Part shown: in pieces, positions 5,578-10,521 of the stretch
Numbering within the stretch: the first letter of the stretch is position 1
How the letters are laid out: each line of letters opens with the position of its first letter
Source of the DNA: UBA3071 sp965369635
Lineage (GTDB): Bacteria > Chloroflexota > Anaerolineae > UBA3071
DNA: 10,521 nt
Direction of reading: 5' to 3'
NCBI GenBank assembly: GCA_965369635.1
Contig: CBDURC010000105.1
Coordinates: forward strand, 1-10,521
The notes under the pieces: model-generated
Told to the model about the DNA's origin: nothing
The model's database searches: none
Seen by the model: the letters and a program-made list of their open reading frames with translations, nothing else
Translations under genes and position numbers: made by a program

Positions 5578-6495
5578 ATGAGCGTGATTACGGTTGACGA
5601 CCTGCACAAGCACTACGGTGAGGTGAAAGCCGTGGACGGCATCAGTTTCGAGGTGCACGAGGGCGAGATATTCGGCTTTCTGGGGCCGAATGGGGCCGGG
5701 AAGACCACCACCATCGAGATCATTGAGGGGTACAGGAAGCCCGACAGCGGGACCGTGACTGTGCTGAGCCTGGACCCCCGCAAAGACGGACACAAGCTCA
5801 AGGAGCGGATCGGCATCATGCTCCAGGAGACCTCACTCTATCTGGACCTCAGGGTGGGCGAACTGCTGCGGGTGTTTGCCAGCTACTACCGTCGCGCCGT
5901 AGACACCGACGCACTCCTGGAGATGATCGGCCTGCAGGAGAAGCGGCGAGCCTTCGTCCGCGAGCTCTCCGGCGGTCAAAGGCAACGGCTGGCCTTCATC
6001 CTGACCCTCATCAACGACCCAGAGCTCTTGTTCCTGGACGAGCCCACAGCCGGCCTCGACCCCCAGTCCCGACGCGCCGCCTGGGAGTGGATCGCCCGCG
6101 CCCGCGAGGAGGGCAAGACCGTCTTCCTGACCACCCACTACATCGAGGAGGCGGAGGCGCTTTGCGACCGGGTGGCCATCATTGACTACGGCAAGATCAT
6201 GGCCCTGGACACCCCCAAGCAGTTGATGGCCAGCCTGGAAGTAGAGCAAAGGATCGAGTTCGTGATCGAGGGCGCGCTCGACGTGGCCAGGTTGGAAGCG
6301 ATGCCAGGTGTGAATAAGGCACTGGATGATGGCCAGGGGGCGTTCACCATCTATGCCCCTGAGGCCCAGCCTGCCCTCAAGTCGCTGATCGCACTGGCAG
6401 AGACGGAGGGCTTCATCCTGCGCGGCCTGACAGTCGAGGGGGCCACCCTGGAGGATGTCTTCATCCAGTTGACAGGGAGGAGGATTCGAGCATGA
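5578..6495 (+). CDS. ABC exporter ATPase (exporter B)
   Basis: A 305-residue cytoplasmic ATPase energising the two permeases that follow. Walker A GPNGAGKTT (36-44), Q83, signature LSGGQRQRL (130-138), Walker B LLFLDEP (150-156), D-loop and H187 are all intact. The C-terminal domain ends in LEDVFIQLTG, as in exporter A's ATPase, so the two are distant paralogues. The ATG at 5578 is preceded by GGAGG at 5564-5568; another ATG at 5571 is in a different, short frame. Its stop overlaps the first permease start by 4 bp (ATGA), indicating translational coupling. I see no clear promoter in the 34 bp upstream; transcription probably reads in from the left, against the minus-strand TA cassette. Confidence 0.96.
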   Translation: MSVITVDDLHKHYGEVKAVDGISFEVHEGEIFGFLGPNGAGKTTTIEIIEGYRKPDSGTVTVLSLDPRKDGHKLKERIGIMLQETSLYLDLRVGELLRVFASYYRRAVDTDALLEMIGLQEKRRAFVRELSGGQRQRLAFILTLINDPELLFLDEPTAGLDPQSRRAAWEWIARAREEGKTVFLTTHYIEEAEALCDRVAIIDYGKIMALDTPKQLMASLEVEQRIEFVIEGALDVARLEAMPGVNKALDDGQGAFTIYAPEAQPALKSLIALAETEGFILRGLTVEGATLEDVFIQLTGRRIRA

Positions 6496-7229
6496 AGGCG
6501 CTGGTCAGTCAGGTTCAAGTTGAGCTCACGCTCTTCCTGCGTGACAAGACGGTCGTCTTCTTCTCCCTCTTCCTTCCTCTGGTGACGGTGGCCTTCTTCG
6601 GCTACTTGAACCGGGAGGGCCAGGTGGGGGAGGTCTCCTACCCCAGTTTTCTAATGGCTGGCGGGATCGGCATGGTGGTGGCCAGCGCCGCCTTTGAGAA
6701 TCTGAGCACGGCGCTGGCCAGGCAGCGCGATGCTGGCATCTTGAAGCGGTTGGGCGGTACGCCCCTCCGGGTGTGGACGTTGGTAGGTGCCAAAGTGCTG
6801 ACGGCAGCGGCGGTCACCCTGGCTCAGACCATCCTCATGGTCGCCGCCAACGTCGTCCTCTTCGAGGCTGAGATCACCGGCAGCATCTTCTGGGGTTTGG
6901 CAGTGTTGATCGTTGGCATCTTGACCTTCGCCACCATGGGGATTGCCCTGGCCGGACTGAGCCACAACGCCGATGTCGCCTCGGCGGCTGGGATGGCGCT
7001 CTCACTGCCTATGCAGTTCCTGTGTGGCACCTTCTTCCCGATCGAGGAGATGCCCCCGTTGCTTCGGCAGATCGCTCAAGCATTGCCCTTGACTTACTTC
7101 GTGGACGCACTGCGTGGCGCAATGCTCACAGGTGGAGGGCCGCGGGCGTATACCAGGGATTGGATGATCCTGTTGGGCTGCCTGGTGGTTGCCTTTGTCG
7201 TCGCTGTCAAGACCTTTCGGTGGGAGTGA
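6492..7229 (+). CDS. ABC-2 type permease subunit 1 (exporter B)
   Basis: A 245-residue membrane protein with about six transmembrane helices and no large external domain. The first helix is near residues 18-38 (VVFFSLFLPLVTVAFFGYL). The cytoplasmic coupling motif RQRDAGILKRLGGTPLRVW at about residues 76-94 is the hallmark of this ABC-2 subfamily, and the LPLTYFVDALRG segment before the last helix is also conserved. It ends KTFRWE, the same C-terminus as the next gene. It starts within the ATPase stop codon (4-bp overlap) and is followed after 3 bp by its homologue, so the two probably form a heterodimeric pore. The cargo is unknown. Confidence 0.93.
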   Translation: MKALVSQVQVELTLFLRDKTVVFFSLFLPLVTVAFFGYLNREGQVGEVSYPSFLMAGGIGMVVASAAFENLSTALARQRDAGILKRLGGTPLRVWTLVGAKVLTAAAVTLAQTILMVAANVVLFEAEITGSIFWGLAVLIVGILTFATMGIALAGLSHNADVASAAGMALSLPMQFLCGTFFPIEEMPPLLRQIAQALPLTYFVDALRGAMLTGGGPRAYTRDWMILLGCLVVAFVVAVKTFRWE

Positions 7230-7232
7230 ACG

Positions 7233-8045
7233 ATGCGCAAGTTGTACGTTCAAACAATCAGCCTTTTCCACCAAGTGGTGGTCGAGGTGAGACTATTCTG
7301 GCGCAGCCGTCAGGCCGTTTACCTGAACTTCTTCGTTCCCATGCTAGGCATGGCCCTGTTTGTCTACCTGGACCGGGAAGGGTTGCTGGAGAGGGTCTTC
7401 GGCCTGCTGGCGCGCAGTCTGGGGGGAGGCGGGGAGGTCGGTGGCGAAATCTCCCCGATGGTTTTTGTGACCATCGGCCTCATCACCTACTGCATCATCA
7501 CTTCTGCCTTCGAGGGGTTAGTGCCTCGGTTGGTCAGGCAACGCGAGGCAGGCATCCTCAAGCGGCTGGGCGGGACCCCCCTGCGGAAGTGGGTCTTCCT
7601 GGCGGCCAAGACGCTGAGCGCAAGCGTGCTCGTCTTCGTCGAAGCCGCGTTGATCTTCGCCGTGGGGCTGGTCTCCTCCGGCGTCGCCGTCGTGGGCAGT
7701 TGGTGGACCCTGGGGGCCATTCTGTTGCTTGGCACCTTCACCATGGCCGCGCTGGGCTTCATCCTCAGCAGCCTGACCACCAGCGCCGATGGTGCTGTTG
7801 TGGCAGTCCACGCCGTCTACATTCCCATGCTGCTCCTCTGCGGGGCTTTCTACCCCCTGGAGGCCTTGCCCGGTGCGCTGCAGGTTGTGGCCAGAGTTTC
7901 TCCGCTCACCTACTTCGCTGGCCCCTTCCGCAGCGTCATGGTGGAGGGCACGGGCCTGGGGGCCAACGGTGGCGACCTGTTGATCCTGCTGGCCTGGATG
8001 GTCGGCGGCTGGATCGTCGCCATCAAGACATTCCGGTGGGAATAG
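7233..8045 (+). CDS. ABC-2 type permease subunit 2 (exporter B)
   Basis: A 270-residue six-helix permease clearly homologous to the preceding one. Both carry RQR(D/E)AGILKRLGGTPLR, PLTYF before the last helix and a KTFRWE C-terminus. It is 25 residues longer, mainly because of a glycine-rich loop near residues 56-70 (SLGGGGEVGGEI) between helices one and two. The ATG at 7233 lies 3 bp after the previous stop, with GGGAG upstream. It most likely completes a heterodimeric exporter with ATPase B. Tandem permeases of this kind arise by gene duplication. Confidence 0.92.
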   Translation: MRKLYVQTISLFHQVVVEVRLFWRSRQAVYLNFFVPMLGMALFVYLDREGLLERVFGLLARSLGGGGEVGGEISPMVFVTIGLITYCIITSAFEGLVPRLVRQREAGILKRLGGTPLRKWVFLAAKTLSASVLVFVEAALIFAVGLVSSGVAVVGSWWTLGAILLLGTFTMAALGFILSSLTTSADGAVVAVHAVYIPMLLLCGAFYPLEALPGALQVVARVSPLTYFAGPFRSVMVEGTGLGANGGDLLILLAWMVGGWIVAIKTFRWE

Positions 8046-8098
8046 AGGGCTTGCGCAGCGAATCCGATCCCACAAGTGCTACAATGAGGAGAGGCATT

Positions 8099-8548
8099 AT
8101 GGCCAAGATCGAAGAGTCGGTGTCGCTGAACGCTAGGCCGGAGGACGTCTGGCACTATCTCGTCGAGCCGGAGAGGAAGTTATAGTGGCTGACGGATATC
8201 CACGAGCAGGAGTGGCTCGACGAGGGGCCGGTCGGCGTCGGGACGTGCTTCTACGTCCAGAAAGAGATCAGGGGCCAGGCGCGCCGCTACGACACCGAGA
8301 TCAAGCGATGGGAGAAGAACCGCCTATTTGCCTTTACCTCCGAGGCGTCAGGATTCTCCCACATAGAAGGCGAGTGGGAGATCATCCCCGAAGGTGAGGG
8401 GTACCGGTTCACCATGCGAGAGGAGATCAAGGTGGAGAAGGCCAACACGCTGGTGGACAGGCTGTTCGTGCAGCCGACTGCAGCCCGGGCAGTTCGAGGC
8501 TTTCAGGCCCAACTGAAGAACCTCATGGAGAGCCAAACGGATCAGTGA
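8099..8548 (+). pseudogene. SRPBCC/START-like protein interrupted by an in-frame amber codon
   Basis: Reading from the ATG at 8099 (GAGGAGAGG ribosome site at 8086-8094) gives SVSLNARPEDVWHYLVEPER, the classic first strand and helix of an SRPBCC ligand-binding domain. Codon 29 (8183-8185) is TAG. The same frame then continues open for 120 codons to TGA at 8546-8548 with normal SRPBCC content: WLTDIHEQEWLDEGPVGVGT, then the FAFTSEASGF strand, and a C-terminal helix (AARAVRGFQAQLKNLMES). The total of 149 codons is the normal length for this fold. No frameshift is needed; a single base change, for example from CAG, would explain the stop. Other genes here stop with TAG, so general amber recoding is unlikely. 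It is a recent pseudogene or a sequencing error. If intact it would bind a hydrophobic ligand. Confidence 0.85.
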
Positions 8549-8591
8549 AAGCAACGCTGTGGCAGAAACAGCAGCGGCCAATGACGCCGAC

Positions 8592-8620
8592 TTGACATTG
8601 CCTGCGCTTCCGCCTATGAT
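8592..8620 (+). promoter_or_regulatory. Near-consensus sigma70-type promoter of the kinase operon
   Basis: TTGACA at 8592-8597 and TATGAT at 8615-8620 are separated by exactly 17 bp, an 11 of 12 match to the sigma70 consensus. The predicted transcription start is near 8627, leaving a leader of about 75 nt before the kinase start. I see no LytTR-like direct repeats just upstream, so this operon may be constitutive or regulated through its leader. Confidence 0.75.
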
Positions 8621-8635
8621 AAGGTATTGTTCGGC

Positions 8636-8700
8636 AAGGTCTCCTGACCGCCACCGGATGGGGCTCGGTCGGGAGACCTTCGCCCAACGAGCAGGTGGGC
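8636..8700 (+). promoter_or_regulatory. Structured 5' leader of the kinase operon
   Basis: Bases 8636-8650 and 8666-8680 form a 15-bp stem with one G-U pair and a 15-nt loop. A second small stem pairs GCCCA (8682-8686) with TGGGC (8696-8700), covering the ribosome site region AGGTGGG (8693-8699). In addition CCACC in the big loop (8651-8655) is complementary to GGTGG (8694-8698), allowing a pseudoknot. No T-run follows the large stem, so it is not an intrinsic terminator. Control of kinase translation is a plausible inference only; no known riboswitch class is recognised. Confidence 0.5.
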
Positions 8701-8701
8701 A

Positions 8702-9772
8702 ATGACAAACCAGAAAGCAAGTGAGCGTGCCATCGTGCGTACACTATTGATGGACATACTTCTGCCAGCTGTCGGCTTCGGCATGGGGGTTGGTTTCGCA
8801 ACTGGAGACTATCCAGTTTCAATGACCACTGGCCTGGCTATCAGCAGCTCGATCTACGTCCTCTACAAGTTGGACCAGGCATTCCTCCATCCCCGGCTAG
8901 AGAAGCTGTCACCGGACTGGCTGCAGTTGGGACTGGAGATGACCTTCTCGTTGCTCGAGCACATCCTGGGCGCGTTACTGGCCCTGTTCGTCTGCAGTCG
9001 CATCTTTGGCTTTGCCCTTGTGCCGTCCGCAGCCTGGATAGCCCTGGGGGGCATGGTGATCGCGTTCCCCATCATCCACGGCACAGGATTTGCGCTGCGC
9101 TTCTACCGCCAGGTGAAGGAGAAAGAACGCCAGGAGGAGCAACTGCGGGCGCTGGCCACGCAGGCGGAACTGAAAGCGCTCAAGGCGCAGATCAACCCCC
9201 ATTTTCTCTTCAACACGCTGAACACCATCGCATCGCTGATCCACACCGACGCTGCACAAGCCGAGGCGACGGTCGAGCGGCTGGCGGAGATGTTCCGTTA
9301 CCTGCTGGTGGGCAGTGAGCGGGGGCTGGTGCCGTTGGAAGAGGAACTGGCCTTCGTGGATCGCTATTTGGAGATCGAGCGAGCCCGCTTCGGCGAGCGG
9401 CTGCGCGTCATCCGAGAGATTGCCCCTGAGATTCTGGACGTGCCCGTGCCTGGCCTGATCCTTCAGCCACTGGTGGAAAACGCCGTCCGGCACGGCCGAG
9501 AGGCCGATGGCAGCATACACCTGACCATCCGCGTCCAGTCTCAGGGCAATGAGGTGGTGATCGCCATCGCCGACCAGGGGCCGGGAGTGAGCAAGGAAGT
9601 ATGGGAGTGTGGGGGCAAGGGCCACGGGCTGCGCAATGTAGATGAGCGGCTGAGGAAAACGTATGGGGAGGAGTATGGGGTGGAGGTGCGGGGCAATGAG
9701 CCGCGGGGGGCGGTAGTCACGGTACGTATCCCGGTTGGAGTGTGGGGGTATGGGAGTGTGGGAGGTGGGTAG
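8702..9772 (+). CDS. LytS-type sensor histidine kinase
   Basis: A 356-residue membrane sensor kinase. The N-terminal 135 residues hold about four hydrophobic segments and no recognisable extracellular sensor domain, so sensing is probably within the membrane. A coiled coil (about 136-163) leads to the His_kinase domain (PF06580 type) with the phosphoacceptor H167 in INPHFLFNTLN. The ATPase domain has N260 in LVENAVRHG, the G1 box DQGPG (291-295) and a G2 box KGHGLRNVDERL. The last 11 residues (GVWGYGSVGGG) are encoded by the period-8 repeat and lie beyond the normal family end (VRIPV), so they look acquired. The stop TAG directly abuts the ATG of the IVP gene. It should phosphorylate the regulator encoded from 10240. 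Confidence 0.93.
   Translation: MTNQKASERAIVRTLLMDILLPAVGFGMGVGFATGDYPVSMTTGLAISSSIYVLYKLDQAFLHPRLEKLSPDWLQLGLEMTFSLLEHILGALLALFVCSRIFGFALVPSAAWIALGGMVIAFPIIHGTGFALRFYRQVKEKERQEEQLRALATQAELKALKAQINPHFLFNTLNTIASLIHTDAAQAEATVERLAEMFRYLLVGSERGLVPLEEELAFVDRYLEIERARFGERLRVIREIAPEILDVPVPGLILQPLVENAVRHGREADGSIHLTIRVQSQGNEVVIAIADQGPGVSKEVWECGGKGHGLRNVDERLRKTYGEEYGVEVRGNEPRGAVVTVRIPVGVWGYGSVGGG
9737..9769 (+). repeat. Left inverted repeat, period-8 units, flanking the IVP gene
   Basis: The region holds 8-mers gagtgtgg, gggtatgg, gagtgtgg, gaggtggg in phase from 9738 to 9769. Bases 9737-9762 are complementary to 10182-10207 at 24 of 26 positions. The array encodes the extra C-terminal residues of the kinase. 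The 15-mer gtatgggagtgtggg (9748-9762) also occurs exactly at 9599-9613, inside the kinase gene. Confidence 0.9.
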
Positions 9773-10237
9773 ATGGCGTTGGTGAAGCATTTCAAGGAGC
9801 TGCGTGTGTACCAGCAAGCGTTTGGGGCGGCGACACGCATCTATGAGTTGTCGAAGGGCTGGCCAGCCGAAGAACGCTACTCGCTCACTGACCAGATTCG
9901 TCGTTCGTCACGATCGGTTTGCGCTAACATCGCAGAGGCATGGCGCAAACGTCGTTATCCGGCCCATTTCGTCAGCAAGCTGAGCGACTCCGACGCTGAA
10001 GCCGCTGAAACCCAAGTCTGGCTGGATTTCGCCCTGGATAGCGGCTACATCATCCAAGAGGAGCACGACTCTCTGTACGCCACCTACGACCACATCGCCG
10101 GCGGCCTGGTCAAAATGATGGCCAACCCTGACGCTTGGTGCGGCCCCTCCGAGTTGCGCGAACCCTCCCTTGTCTATTACACCCACACTCCCACACCCCC
10201 ATACTCCGACACAGATGCTGACACAGACGAGGAGTGA
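9773..10237 (+). CDS. S23/IVP-type four-helix-bundle protein
   Basis: A 154-residue protein whose first 120 residues match the four-helix-bundle family first known from open frames in 23S rRNA intervening sequences (TIGR02436; related in fold to the Avd protein of diversity-generating retroelements). Diagnostic segments are FKELRVYQQAF (7-17), RYSLTDQIRRSS (35-46) and NIAEAWRK (52-59). The last 30 or so residues (YYTHTPTPPYSDTDADTDEE) are low complexity and encoded by the right inverted repeat. The biochemical role of the family is unsettled; a nucleic-acid-related role is often suggested. It sits between a kinase and its regulator, abutting the former with no gap and ending 2 bp before the latter, which is not a usual component of such operons. 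Confidence 0.9.
   Translation: MALVKHFKELRVYQQAFGAATRIYELSKGWPAEERYSLTDQIRRSSRSVCANIAEAWRKRRYPAHFVSKLSDSDAEAAETQVWLDFALDSGYIIQEEHDSLYATYDHIAGGLVKMMANPDAWCGPSELREPSLVYYTHTPTPPYSDTDADTDEE
10182..10207 (+). repeat. Right inverted repeat, period-8 units, flanking the IVP gene
   Basis: The units cccacact, cccacacc and cccatact follow in 8-bp phase. The 26 bases are the reverse complement of 9737-9762 with two mismatches. The repeat is translated as the proline/threonine-rich tail of the IVP protein. It is followed at 10208-10229 by a second small direct repeat (gacacaga, twice). Confidence 0.9.
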
Positions 10238-10239
10238 GA

Positions 10240-10521
10240 ATGCTGATGCGCGTACTCATCGTAGACGACGAACCCCCCGCTCGCGAGCGCCTGCGCCGTT
10301 TGCTGGCGGAGATCGAAAGCGTCGAGATTGTCGGCGAGGCGGAGGGCGGCATCCAGGCGGTGGAGATGATCGAGCAGGAGAAGCCCGACCTGGTGCTGCT
10401 GGATGTCCAGATGCCAGGGCTGGACGGCTTCGGGGTCATCGAGGCGCTGGCGGAACCGCCGCCCATCATTTTCGTCACCGCCTACGACGAGTACGCCATC
10501 CGCGCCTTCGAGGTCAACGCG
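10240..10521 (+). CDS. LytTR-type response regulator, receiver domain (partial, 3' cut by window end)
   Basis: The frame from the ATG at 10240 stays open to the window end, giving 94 residues of a CheY-like receiver. Acidic residues D9, D10 (VDDEP) and the phosphoacceptor D55 (LLDVQMPGLDG) are present, followed by the conserved threonine in IIFVTAYDEYAIRAFEVNA. The YDEYAIRAFEVNA wording is typical of receivers fused to LytTR DNA-binding domains, the usual partner of LytS-type kinases; that output domain would lie beyond the window. An ATG two codons later (10246) is an alternative start. The gene begins 2 bp after the IVP stop. It is the candidate regulator for the repeats at 1989-2020. Confidence 0.9.
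   Translation, partial: MLMRVLIVDDEPPARERLRRLLAEIESVEIVGEAEGGIQAVEMIEQEKPDLVLLDVQMPGLDGFGVIEALAEPPPIIFVTAYDEYAIRAFEVNA

Noticed and set aside
8077..8085. TGC-TACAAT as an extended -10 promoter for the SRPBCC gene
   Set aside because: The hexamer is good, but no -35 is found at 16-18 bp, and the expected start near 8092 would cut off most of the ribosome site at 8086-8094. Read-through from exporter B is as likely.
7022..8185. 387-codon + strand frame across both exporter B permeases
   Set aside because: It overlaps two well-supported permeases in another frame and is arginine/glycine-rich nonsense; only its last 28 codons, from 8099, are real and belong to the SRPBCC pseudogene.
9737..10207. 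Insertion sequence or diversity-generating retroelement
   Set aside because: No transposase or reverse transcriptase is encoded between or near the repeats, and no clear target-site duplication is seen. Only the Avd-like fold of the IVP protein recalls such retroelements.

Overview
The window is a GC-rich bacterial chromosome segment, almost fully coding and mostly on the + strand. Gene content and style fit a Chloroflexota (Anaerolineae-like) genome or metagenome bin: a Nudix enzyme with the PF12535-type N-terminus, an alpha/alpha-toroid cyclase-like protein, ABC-2 exporters, a LytS/LytTR-type two-component pair, an S23/IVP four-helix-bundle gene, and low-complexity short-period intergenic repeats. 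The phylum is an inference from style, not from a marker gene.

Layout. (1) 1-1774: a period-10 repeat, then a Nudix hydrolase and a terpene-cyclase-like toroid protein, probably co-transcribed. (2) 1775-2122: a 348-bp non-coding region carrying two direct repeats 21 bp apart that resemble a LytTR operator, a promoter with an extended -10, and a hairpin in the 5' leader. (3) 2123-4383: exporter A (ATPase and a large permease), with a heptad-repeat hairpin between the two genes. (4) 4384-5543: a minus-strand toxin-antitoxin cassette (PIN toxin first, then an RHH/UPF0175-like antitoxin) with its own strong promoter. It lies between two copies of the permease 3' end; the second copy is a remnant of a lost paralogous permease. 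(5) 5578-8045: exporter B, one ATPase and two mutually homologous six-TM permeases, tightly coupled. (6) 8099-8548: an SRPBCC/START-like gene broken by one in-frame amber codon. (7) 8592-10521: a near-consensus promoter, a structured leader, a LytS-type histidine kinase, an S23/IVP four-helix-bundle gene flanked by 26-bp inverted repeats, and the start of a LytTR-type response regulator (cut by the window end).

The working picture is a regulated export locus. The kinase/regulator pair at the right end probably controls the exporter operon through the direct repeats at 1989-2020. The locus has been disturbed at least three times: the TA cassette replacing a permease, the amber mutation, and an IVP gene separating kinase from regulator. 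The most unusual structure is this last one. An S23-type gene sits in the loop of a potential long RNA stem inside a protein-coding operon, which recalls the intervening sequences of 23S rRNA genes.
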